Shown here: piece by piece, positions 7,901-15,531 of the stretch
Numbering within the stretch: position 1 is the first letter of the stretch
Layout of the letters: the number at the start of each line of letters is the position of its first letter
Source: CAWAYR01 sp050250875
GTDB lineage: Bacteria > Acidobacteriota > Vicinamibacteria > Vicinamibacterales > UBA2999
Direction of reading: 5' to 3'
Assembly: GCA_050250875.1 (NCBI GenBank)
Contig: JBFWNV010000001.1
Span: forward strand, 620,001 to 684,000
Length of the DNA: 64,000 bases
Notes under the pieces: generated by a model
Told to the model about the DNA's origin: nothing
Databases searched by the model: none
The model's input: only the letters and a program-made list of their open reading frames with translations
Translations under genes and position numbers: made by a program

Positions 7901-9095
7901 GAATCGGAACTGGCACCGTGGTCAGGCCGGCGAACGCGAATGCCTCGAGCGGGTCCGGCTGCAGCGCGATCATCACCTCCACGACCGGTGTGCGGCCCAG
8001 GTGGCGCACCGGGCGCAGCGCGTCGACCAGCCGGTCGAACGGCAGTTCGTGGTGCGCGATCGCCATGGCGACTCGCTCATGCAGCCGGGTCAGGAGCTCG
8101 CGGACCGTCAGCGGCTGAGCCAGGTCGCACCGCAGCACGACCGTGTTGACCAGGAAGCCGACCATGGCTTCGGTTTCGGGCCGGAAGCGGTCGGCGATCG
8201 GCGTGCCGAGGACGACGTCGGTGGTGCCGGCGTAGCGCCCGAGCACGAAGCTGCAGCCGGCCAGGAGCACGACGAACGGCGTCACGTGGAGCTGACGCGC
8301 CACCTCCCTGATCGCCGCCGCGCGCTCTGGCGGCAGGTCGAGCCATTCGACACCGCCGTCGTAGGTCTTGGCCGCCGGCCGCGGGTGGTCTGTGGGCAGC
8401 TCGAGCGCGGGTGGGGCGCCGAGCAGGTGCCGCTGCCAGAACTCGAGCTGCGGAGCGAACTCGCCGGCGTCGAGACGCCGCTGCTGCCACACCGAGTAGT
8501 CGGCGTACTGCAGCTCCACGGGCGCCAGGGTCGGCACCTCGCCGGCGGCATGGGCGCCGTAGAGACAGGAGAGTTCGCGGCCGATGACGGCGATCGACCA
8601 GCCATCGGCGACGATGTGGTGCACCAGAAGCAGCAGCGTGTGCGCCGTCGGGCTCCACCGCAGCAGCGTCGCGCTGAGCAGCGGACCTCGAGTCAGCTCG
8701 AACGGACGGCGGGCCAGCTCGGCGAGCCGCCGGTCGCGTTGCGAGGCTCGCGCCGGCGACGGGACCCCGCCACACTCGACGATCGCGATCGGCACGCTGG
8801 CGGCGTCGGCCACGACCTGGCGGAGGCCATCGCCGGTCTCGGCGAACGAGGTGCGCAGCGACTCGTGCCGCGCGACGAGTCCGTCGAGGCTGCGTTGCAG
8901 GGCCGGAACGTCGAGCGGGCCGTCGAGGTCGAACGCCGCTGGGATGTTGTAGACAGGATGGCCGGGACGGAGACTGTCGATGTACCAGAGGCGCTGCTGC
9001 GCCGGCGAGGCCGGGAGGACGAATTCGTCGCCGCCGACGCCGGCGGTCTCGTTGGCGGGGTTGGCGAGGGACTCGGAAGAGACACGAGGCGTCAC
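4929..9095 (-). CDS. nonribosomal peptide synthetase, one module C-A-PCP-TE
   Basis: Terminal module of a hybrid assembly line: condensation, amino-acid adenylation, carrier and thioesterase. C domain about 25-450 has HHIVADGWS (residues 159-167), an LCL-like pattern. A domain about 480-980 has YTSGSTGRPKG, FDAATFE, NGYGPTE, RTGDAARY and the Lys of TANGKIDRE. PCP Ser is about residue 1022 in DLGGHSLS. TE about 1100-1385 has GISFGG (Ser about 1185), an Asp in LLALLDTGF and His in PGSHQTML. Hand alignment to GrsA gives the pocket D-A-F-F-V-G-G-T-F, suggesting a branched aliphatic residue such as Val or Ile. The GTG start overlaps the PKS stop as GTGA, so the line reads PKS then NRPS. Confidence 0.93.
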   Translation of the reverse strand: MTPRVSSESLANPANETAGVGGDEFVLPASPAQQRLWYIDSLRPGHPVYNIPAAFDLDGPLDVPALQRSLDGLVARHESLRTSFAETGDGLRQVVADAASVPIAIVECGGVPSPARASQRDRRLAELARRPFELTRGPLLSATLLRWSPTAHTLLLLVHHIVADGWSIAVIGRELSCLYGAHAAGEVPTLAPVELQYADYSVWQQRRLDAGEFAPQLEFWQRHLLGAPPALELPTDHPRPAAKTYDGGVEWLDLPPERAAAIREVARQLHVTPFVVLLAGCSFVLGRYAGTTDVVLGTPIADRFRPETEAMVGFLVNTVVLRCDLAQPLTVRELLTRLHERVAMAIAHHELPFDRLVDALRPVRHLGRTPVVEVMIALQPDPLEAFAFAGLTTVPVPIHNGTAKFDLHFGFEEAGTGLRCMLEYSTDLFTAQTIRRLSRHLDAVLAAIVAAPDRRIDDLTVLTPEEEQRALVEWNRTARDYPSDRSVSRLVEARAAASAGAIAVRAGAAAITYGELNRRANRLAAVLAASGAGPGDHIALALERSIDLIVAMLAVVKLRAVYVPLDPANPPARLQTIVDDAGVAVVIVHAATATLALAGPRRVDLEALPAAIEAGGDPVEACGGSDVAYVMYTSGSTGRPKGVAVPHRGIARLVVGTDYVTIGPGDVVAQVSNQAFDAATFEIWGALANGATLDIVDRDTVLSPHRFARCIRDHRVSTMFLTSALFNAVAAHEPAAFATMTQLVVGGDVVEPRWAAAVLRAGPPARLINGYGPTEATTFAAWHVIDDASAAGPSIPIGRPIANTTLYVLDERMRVVPVGVTGELYIGGPGVACGYLGDEQLTARRFVAAPFAGGGRLYRTGDAARYRPDGTIEFRGRLDGQVKVRGFRVEPGEVEAIIARHPQVADVVVTARTDSGGERRLVACVVGIEPVAEALAPAVREWLTTQVPDYMLPVVITLPALPLTANGKIDREALPDVEAVPASPSWPPATATERALARIWAEVLNRDELGTDQTFFDLGGHSLSALRVFARIQEQFSVTLTLATLFDAPTIGRLSAVIDAARAPAAGGGAATPAALSPSDGGDRAAGGAAMLPADVFRRSPCLVAIRPTGTRRPFFVLPGAGGNILGFQPVARHLNPDQPVVGLESLGRDGRHPPMTSFEAIAARFIGEMRTLQPQGPYAIGGISFGGMVAFEMAQQLRASGERVSLLALLDTGFDGGRNDGSAASVSWRTALLEVGGRMRRAGLALIGGAEGSRSSYLWTRVRRVRSRLARRRWRRRNEIAKIAARIEAGDHLPLPEILRHVRQANLLAYHRYRPARYDGDVTLFFATERPQGDDTTARWRELAGSLIVHPVPGSHQTMLEEPNVRVLARELDAALAKTDGQAMPWR

Positions 9096-12000
9096 GACTT
9101 CGCCTCCAGCTGAGCGCGGCGGAAGCGCGAGCGATCGACGCGCACCGGTCCACTGGCGGCGGCCGGTGCCGACCGCCCGGCCCGTTCGACGACGGCGGCC
9201 TGGCCGGCAACGGTCGGCGCATCGAAGAACAGCCGCGGCGGCAGTTCGACCTGAAAGGCGCGGCGCAGCTGGGCGAGGACACGGATCCCGAGCAGCGAGT
9301 GCCCCCCGAGCTCGAACCAGTTGTCGTCGATGCCGACCTCGGCCAGGCCGAGCGCCGTCGCCCAGGTCGCGGCGATCTGCGCCTCGGCCGCGCTGCGCGG
9401 CCGGCGCCGCACGGCAGCGGGCGCGGTGGCGGCGCGGCGACGGGGCGCCGAGAGGCGCCGCTCCAGCTCGTCGAGGGGGATCGGCGAGACGACGACACGT
9501 GCCGGTCCGGGCGTGGCAAGGATGGCGTCGAGCGCGGCGAGGCCGTCCTCGGTGTCGAGGCCACCGGCGAGCAGCGTGTCGAGAATCGCGTGCGGCTCCG
9601 CCGCCTTCACTCCGCTCACCCGGGGGTCGCCAAGCGCGGCGGTCGACGCCAGCGAGGCGAGGGTCATTCGTTCGACGGCGACGCACGGCTCCCCCGCCTC
9701 GTCGGCGACCAGCAGATCGAACGCCACCGTGCCCGGCTCGCTGGCGAGGCGGCGCACGTGAACTCTCAGCGTCGAAGGCAGGCGGCGCCAGGCCGTCACC
9801 CGTTCGCACGCCATCGGCACGAAGAACGCGGCGCCGATCTCGTCCTCCGACAGGAGGGTCAATGCACCGGTGATGGCCTGGTCGAGGAGGGCCGGGTGCA
9901 TCGAGAAGGTCGCCAGGTCGGTGGCGTAGGCGTCTGGCAGCCGCAGATCTACCAGGGCTTCGCCCGCGCCGGCGCGCACGCGGCGAAGGCAGCGCCAGCG
10001 CCCGCCCACGTGGAGATGGCGGTGCTGGGGGCTGCGCCAGCCGGGTTCGCCCGCGGCAGTGCGGGTCGCGCAGCGTGCCTCCAGGGCGTCGAGGTCGAGC
10101 CGGCGTGGCGGCGGAGGCGCGACGGTGGTCACCCGCGCCCGGGCGTTCTCGGTCCACTCGTCGCCCGCGTCGGCGCGGCTGGAAATCGTCGCCATCCAGG
10201 TCTGCGGCGATGCGCCGGTGCGAAGTTCGAGTCGCACGTCGCGCCGTTCGCCGTCGGGCACGACGACGGGGGTCAGCAGCACGAGGTCGACAACGGCCGC
10301 GGCGGCGCCCGGGGCCTCGACCGCCGCCGCCGCCCGCAGCAAGTCCAGGAATCCCGTGGCGGGCAGCACGGCCTCTCCGTCGATGCGATGCTCGTCGAGC
10401 ACCCAGGACGCGCCGGCCCGGCACGACGCCTCGTAGACGATGCGGCCAGCGCCGGCTTCGCGGCGGCGTCCGAGCAGCGGATGGGCCACGTCGGCGCCCC
10501 CGGCGTGCGCCAGGAGTGCGGCGGTCATCCCGGTGTCGCGCCATGCCGCCCAGTCGATCGCCACGACGTGCGTCGCCCCGTCGATGCCGGCCTGGGCGCA
10601 CGCGTCGAGGTAGGCGTTCGCGGCGGTGTAGTCCACCTGGCCGGGCACGCCGAGCTGGCCGCTGACCGAGGAGAAGTGCACCACGAACCGCGGACGAGTC
10701 CGGGCGACGACCGCGTCGAGGACGCGCGCCCCGAACAGCTTGGGACGGAGGACGGCGGCCGCCGACTCTCGCGTCTTCACCGCAATCGCTTGATCATCGA
10801 GGACGCCAGCCGCGTGAAAGATGCCGTCGATGGCGCCGAACGTGGCGATCGCCGTATCGACGACGGCGGCCATCGAGGCCGCGTCGGCGACATCGGCGCG
10901 CAGTGGCAGGATGCTGCCGCCGGCGCGCTCGATCGCGAGAAGACGGCGTACCAGAGCGCCGGCCTCGTCGTCGCGCTCGAGCAGGCTAGACCAGTGCCGG
11001 CGATCCGGCGCGCCGCGCCGGCCGACCAGCACCAGTCGAGCCGCGGCGGCGCCGGCGAGATGCTCGGCGACGGCGAGTCCGAGGCCGCCGAAGCCGCCGG
11101 TCACAAGGTACACCCCGTGGCGCTGGACGAGGCCGCGGCGGCGGTCGCCTCTGGGCGGGCGATACGGCGTCCGGGCCGGCACCCACCGGCGTCCTCCGCG
11201 CCAGGCCGTCACCGGCGCCGGCGTGGCGGCTCGCAGTTCGTCGACGAGGTCCTCGACCGCGGCGGCGTCGGCCGTCCAGTCGACGTGGGCGCAGGTGATC
11301 CCGTCGTACTCGCGCGGCACCACCAGCGCCGGTCCGAGGCCGAGCGCCAGTTCGGGCCGGGTGATCCGCTCGTCGGCGACGCGCTGCAGCCCCGCGGTGA
11401 CGACGGCCACGTGCAGCGGCCGGCCGGGATGCCGTTGGTCCCAGGCCTGGACGACGAACAGCGGCGTCAGGAACGACTCGTCGACGGCGGCGTCGAGCGG
11501 CTCGGCGGGCGGCGGAGCCAGCCCCCACAGGTGGGCAATCCTCGTCGGCATCAGGCCGGAGGCCGCCACCTCGGTGAGCAGGCGGTCGCAATCGTCGCGA
11601 TCACCGGGCCGAATGACGTAGCTGCCGTCGTCCCGGATCGCGAAGCCACGACCGGCGACGACAAGTACCACATGGTCGCCGCGGGCTCGAAGCGCGGCGA
11701 CGACTGCCGACGTCACGGCCGTCTCGGGATCGAAGGCGAGCCAGGTGGCGGCGCCCTGGATCGTCGCCTGACGCGCGGCCGGCTGCCACGTCGGCACCGA
11801 GAGCCAGTCGTCGGGCGAGGGGCTCCGCGCCGGCGGCGACGTCGGTTCGGCCTCGGCGGCGGCGCCAGATGGCCGCTCGATCCAGTGCCGGGCGTGCTCG
11901 AACGGGTAGGCCGGCAGCGAAATGCGCTGCCCCGGCACCGGATGGCGGGCCCAGTCGAGGGCGACGCCGGCGGTCCACAGCCGGCCCAGGGCCGACAGCA

Positions 12001-14542
12001 GGGCGTCGGGCTCGGGCGTCGTCTCCCGCTGATGCGGCATCGCCGCGACGATCGCCCGCGGCCCGGCCGGGCCGCGGTACTGGCCGGCCAGCGTGGTGAG
12101 CGTGGTGCCCGGGCCCGTTTCGAGCAGCACGCAGCCCGGCAGCCCCTCGACGGCACGGGCCACGCCATCGGCGAAGCGGACGGTCTCGCGCAGCTGGCGC
12201 ACCCAGTAGTCGGCGCGACTCATCACGTCGCCGTCGGCCCATTGCCCGGTGACGTTGGCGACGATCGGAATCGACGGCGGCGCAAAGCGCACGCCGGCGA
12301 TCGCGCGGGCGAACCCGTCGAGAGCGCCGTCGAGCAGCGACGAGTGTGCGGCGAACGACAGCCGCAGTCGCCGCACCTCGACGTTGCGGGTGGCGAGCAG
12401 GGCCTCGAGACCGGCAACCGACTCGATGGCTCCGGAGACTACGCAGAGCGCCGGTCCGTTGACCGCGGCGAGCGATACCCCTGGCGACAGCAGCGGGGCC
12501 AGCTCGGCTTCCGGAAGGGCGACGGCGGTCGTCGCGCCCGCCGGCAGGCGCTCGAGCACGTCGGCCCGCGCGACCACGATCGTGACCGCGTCCGCCAGCG
12601 TGAAGACGCCGGCCAGGCAGGCGGCGACGACCTCGCCAAGGCTGTGGCCGACGAGCGCCGCCGGTTCCACGCCTCGTGCCCGCAGGTAGCGCGCCATCGC
12701 GTACTCGACGGCAAAGGTGCCGAGCAACGAGGGCACCGCGCCGTCGAGGGATGTCGCGGCGTCCCGCGCGTCGTGTGGTGCCGGAAACAGCCAACGCCGA
12801 ACCGGACGGCCGCGCCTGTGTTCGGCGTGATCCAACACCTCGTCGAGGTGCTGTTTGAACAACGGCTCGCGCTCGTGGAGCTGACGCGCCATGTTCGGAT
12901 ACTGGTTGCCGCCGCCCGGGAACATGAAGACGACGGGCGGAGCTGCGCCGGCCGGCGTCGCGGCCGGGGCAGCGACGGCCTCGGTGAGCTGCGCGATCGC
13001 ATGCGGCGCGTCGCGGCAGACCACGGCGCGGCGGTACGCGAACGCGCGCCGCCCGACCTGCAGTGTGAAGGCGACGTCAGCGAGCGCCGCATCGGGGTGC
13101 TGGCGGAGATGCGCTGCCAGCTTCACGGCAGCGGCGCCCAGCGCCGCGGGGCTGCGCGCCGAGAGGCAGAGGAGGTGAGGCCGGTCGCCGCCGGCGGCTG
13201 CCGGTCTCGCCGGGGCCTCCTCGAGTACGACGTGGGCGTTGGTGCCACCCACGCCGAGGCTGTTGACGGCGGCGCGCCGCGGGGACGCGCCCCTGGGCCA
13301 TGGGGTTGCCGCAGCGACGACACGAAACGGTCCCTGTTCGAACCGGCAGTCCGGATTGGCCGACGTGAAATGGAGGCTCGCAGGGATGACGCCGTGGCGC
13401 AGCGACAGGACCGCCTTGATGAACGAGGCGATGCCGGCAGCGACATCGAGGTGCCCGATGTTGCTCTTCACCGACCCGATGCCACAGCGCCACGGCGAGG
13501 CGGCGTCGAACCCGTACGCCTGCGTCAACGCCGCGACTTCAATCGGATCGCCGACCGCCGTGCCGGTGCCGTGTGCCTCGACATAGCCGATCGAGGCGGC
13601 CGGGACGCCTGCGACGGCGAGCGCTTCCGCTGCGCAGCCCGCCTGGCCGTCGAGGCTCGGTGCCAGGTAACTGACCTTGCCGCGGCCGTCGTTGTTCACG
13701 GCGGAGCCGCGAATCAGCGCGTAGACGTGATCGCCATCGGCGATCGCGTCCTCGGCCCGCCGCAGCACGGCGACACCGGCGCCACTGCCGAACACGGTGC
13801 CGGCGGCGGCGCGATCGAACGGTCGGCAACGGCCGTCCGGCGAGGCGACCTCGCCGGGGCGATGCAGATAACCGAGACGGGCCGGCAGCTCGATGCTGAC
13901 CCCGCCGGCGAGCGCCATGTCGCACTCGCCGCTCAACAGGCTCTGCGCGGCCAGGTGGACGGCGACGAGCGAGGTCGAGCAGGCGGTCTGGATGCCGATG
14001 CTCGGCCCGGTGAGGTTCAGGCGATAGGACACGCCGGTGGTCAGGAAGTCCTTGTCGTTGCCAGTGTGCCTGACAAGGAAGGGCCCGACGTCGCGCATCA
14101 GCGCCCGGTTGGGGGCCAGGTGGTAGGTGAAGTACGCCTGCATTCCGGAGCCGGCGAATACGCCAATCGCACCGGGGAACGACTCCGGGACGTGTCCGGC
14201 ATCCTCGAGCGCCTCCCAGCACACCTCCAGGAAGTGGCGATGCTGTGGGTCGAGGATGGCGGCGTCGCGGGCGCTGAAGCCGAAGAACCCCGCGTCGAAG
14301 AGCTCGGTGCCGTCGAGCGGCGCGCCCGCACGGACGTAGCTCGGGTCGGCGAGCAGGGCGGGGTCTTCGCCGGCGGCCAGCAGGTCGCCGTCGGCGTACC
14401 GAACGACCGACTCCCGGCCCTCGCAGAGATTGCGCCAGAACTCGCCGACATCGCGGGCGCCGGGAAAGCGGCCGGCCACGCCGACGACGGCGACGGCACC
14501 CGAATCGGGTGAGGAGGGCGGTCGCATGGCCGTCAGTGGCAC
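9092..14542 (-). CDS. type I polyketide synthase, one module KS-AT-KR-DH-ACP
   Basis: Upstream module of the hybrid line, 1816 residues. KS: TACSTS (Cys about 188), EAHGTGT (His about 324), NIGHLDVAAG (His about 364). AT: FPGGGNQY and VGHSLGE (Ser about 634); the substrate motif FAAHS leans to malonyl but is not decisive. A KR half-domain and then the active KR follow: LVTGGFGGLG, the LDD motif of B-type KRs, SSVSGQ and YTAANAY. After KR comes a full DH opening (HPLLGRR, then DEHRIDGEAVLP with His about 1385) and a second DH motif HPALLDQ. The ACP LGGHSLL resembles an NRPS carrier. The normal order is DH before KR. The listed start is GTG; ATG at 14527 is an alternative. No loading module is present. 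Confidence 0.92.
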   Translation of the reverse strand: MPLTAMRPPSSPDSGAVAVVGVAGRFPGARDVGEFWRNLCEGRESVVRYADGDLLAAGEDPALLADPSYVRAGAPLDGTELFDAGFFGFSARDAAILDPQHRHFLEVCWEALEDAGHVPESFPGAIGVFAGSGMQAYFTYHLAPNRALMRDVGPFLVRHTGNDKDFLTTGVSYRLNLTGPSIGIQTACSTSLVAVHLAAQSLLSGECDMALAGGVSIELPARLGYLHRPGEVASPDGRCRPFDRAAAGTVFGSGAGVAVLRRAEDAIADGDHVYALIRGSAVNNDGRGKVSYLAPSLDGQAGCAAEALAVAGVPAASIGYVEAHGTGTAVGDPIEVAALTQAYGFDAASPWRCGIGSVKSNIGHLDVAAGIASFIKAVLSLRHGVIPASLHFTSANPDCRFEQGPFRVVAAATPWPRGASPRRAAVNSLGVGGTNAHVVLEEAPARPAAAGGDRPHLLCLSARSPAALGAAAVKLAAHLRQHPDAALADVAFTLQVGRRAFAYRRAVVCRDAPHAIAQLTEAVAAPAATPAGAAPPVVFMFPGGGNQYPNMARQLHEREPLFKQHLDEVLDHAEHRRGRPVRRWLFPAPHDARDAATSLDGAVPSLLGTFAVEYAMARYLRARGVEPAALVGHSLGEVVAACLAGVFTLADAVTIVVARADVLERLPAGATTAVALPEAELAPLLSPGVSLAAVNGPALCVVSGAIESVAGLEALLATRNVEVRRLRLSFAAHSSLLDGALDGFARAIAGVRFAPPSIPIVANVTGQWADGDVMSRADYWVRQLRETVRFADGVARAVEGLPGCVLLETGPGTTLTTLAGQYRGPAGPRAIVAAMPHQRETTPEPDALLSALGRLWTAGVALDWARHPVPGQRISLPAYPFEHARHWIERPSGAAAEAEPTSPPARSPSPDDWLSVPTWQPAARQATIQGAATWLAFDPETAVTSAVVAALRARGDHVVLVVAGRGFAIRDDGSYVIRPGDRDDCDRLLTEVAASGLMPTRIAHLWGLAPPPAEPLDAAVDESFLTPLFVVQAWDQRHPGRPLHVAVVTAGLQRVADERITRPELALGLGPALVVPREYDGITCAHVDWTADAAAVEDLVDELRAATPAPVTAWRGGRRWVPARTPYRPPRGDRRRGLVQRHGVYLVTGGFGGLGLAVAEHLAGAAAARLVLVGRRGAPDRRHWSSLLERDDEAGALVRRLLAIERAGGSILPLRADVADAASMAAVVDTAIATFGAIDGIFHAAGVLDDQAIAVKTRESAAAVLRPKLFGARVLDAVVARTRPRFVVHFSSVSGQLGVPGQVDYTAANAYLDACAQAGIDGATHVVAIDWAAWRDTGMTAALLAHAGGADVAHPLLGRRREAGAGRIVYEASCRAGASWVLDEHRIDGEAVLPATGFLDLLRAAAAVEAPGAAAAVVDLVLLTPVVVPDGERRDVRLELRTGASPQTWMATISSRADAGDEWTENARARVTTVAPPPPRRLDLDALEARCATRTAAGEPGWRSPQHRHLHVGGRWRCLRRVRAGAGEALVDLRLPDAYATDLATFSMHPALLDQAITGALTLLSEDEIGAAFFVPMACERVTAWRRLPSTLRVHVRRLASEPGTVAFDLLVADEAGEPCVAVERMTLASLASTAALGDPRVSGVKAAEPHAILDTLLAGGLDTEDGLAALDAILATPGPARVVVSPIPLDELERRLSAPRRRAATAPAAVRRRPRSAAEAQIAATWATALGLAEVGIDDNWFELGGHSLLGIRVLAQLRRAFQVELPPRLFFDAPTVAGQAAVVERAGRSAPAAASGPVRVDRSRFRRAQLEAKS

Positions 14543-14747
14543 AGCAAGACGGATGCCCGGACGAAGCCGGTTCTCGACACTACCTCAACTGCTTGCATCG
14601 TGGGCGCATCTGGGCACGGACGGCACGGAGACCGGCGCCCAGCGCCGAAGCCGTTCCGCAAGGTCGGGAGAACTATGTCTTGCCCTTAGGTGACTAATTG
14701 CGACGCGGACGGCGGTCGCGCCGCCTGGGCTATGGTAGGAACGCCGT
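14543..14747. promoter_or_regulatory. divergent intergenic region between the PKS-NRPS operon and the YdcF gene
   Basis: About 200 bases holding both promoters. On the plus strand TATGGT (14731-14736) is a -10 candidate 11 bases before the YdcF ATG. A short inverted repeat GGCGG-TCGCG-CCGCC lies at 14711-14725. An AT-richer island around 14668-14700 (AGAACTATGTC... CCTTAGG) stands out from the GC-rich background and is a plausible upstream element for the PKS genes. No small ORF or RNA gene was recognised. Confidence 0.4.
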
Positions 14748-15524
14748 ATGGGGTACCTCTACAGCTTGGCCCTGAAGATGCTCTACCCAACGTCGGCCGC
14801 ACTGCTCCTCCTTGCGGCGGCCGTCGCGTTGCGACGGCGTCGGGTCGCCCGACTGCTGCCGAATCTGGCCTTGGCCGTGCTGATGGTCTGCGGCAACGGC
14901 TGGCTGGTCGCGGGAATGGTCCGCAACCTGGAGCGCCGCTTCCCGCCACCGGTGCCGGTGCCGCAAGCCGATGCCATCCTGGTCTTGAGCGGCGGCGTCC
15001 TGGGCCGGATGCCACCGCGCCAGACCGTCGAACTGGCCGATGCCGGTGACCGCCTCGTCTACGGCGCGACGCTGTTCAAGGCGGGCAAGGCACCCCGGAT
15101 CATCTGCACCGGGAATGTCGCCACCGGCGGGCTGGCGCCGCGGCCGGCGGCCGAGGACATGGCGGAACTGCTGGGCATCCTGGGCATCGCCACCGACGCC
15201 GTCGTCACCGAGACCAGATCCGAGAACACGCACGACCACGCGCGGCTGGTGTGTCCGATGCTGCGCGAGCGCGGGATGTCACGCGTGCTGCTGGTCACCT
15301 CGGCCATGCACATGCCGCGGGCGATGGGGGTGTTTCGCCGCGGCTGCCCCGACGTCGAGATGATCGCCGCGCCGACCGACTTCAGGGTGCCGGACGACCC
15401 GCCGCTGCCCTGGTACCGCCAAGCCGCCAGGCTGCTGCCGACGCCGCGCTCGCTGCTCGACTTCTCCGAAGCGGCGCACGAGTACGTCGGCATCGCCTAC
15501 TACACCGCGCGCGGCTGGATGTGA
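14748..15524 (+). CDS. YdcF/SanA-family (DUF218) membrane protein
   Basis: Protein of 258 residues with two N-terminal hydrophobic segments (about 8-25 and 38-57) and then a DUF218 domain. The domain shows ADAILVLSGG, a loop with R-x-x-x-A, PRIICTGN, the conserved ETRSENTHDHA (E-x-x-S-x-N-T pattern) and VLLVTSAMHMPRA. Proteins of this family (ElyC, SanA, YdcF) sit in the inner membrane with the domain outside and are linked to envelope integrity; the exact reaction is not settled. The last residues AHEYVGIAYYTARGW are typical of the longer ElyC-like group. It diverges from the PKS gene with no clear functional link. Confidence 0.82.
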   Translation: MGYLYSLALKMLYPTSAALLLLAAAVALRRRRVARLLPNLALAVLMVCGNGWLVAGMVRNLERRFPPPVPVPQADAILVLSGGVLGRMPPRQTVELADAGDRLVYGATLFKAGKAPRIICTGNVATGGLAPRPAAEDMAELLGILGIATDAVVTETRSENTHDHARLVCPMLRERGMSRVLLVTSAMHMPRAMGVFRRGCPDVEMIAAPTDFRVPDDPPLPWYRQAARLLPTPRSLLDFSEAAHEYVGIAYYTARGWM

Positions 15525-15531
15525 ATACGCG

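Noticed and set aside
6033..9113. A 1026-codon plus-strand frame opposite the NRPS
   Set aside because: Antisense of the NRPS C and A domains; no family features.
9299..14512. A very long open frame (over 1700 codons) on the plus strand opposite the PKS gene
   Set aside because: It is the antisense shadow of a high-GC coding region; its translation is low-complexity Arg/Gly/Asp text with no domain, while the minus strand encodes a complete PKS module.
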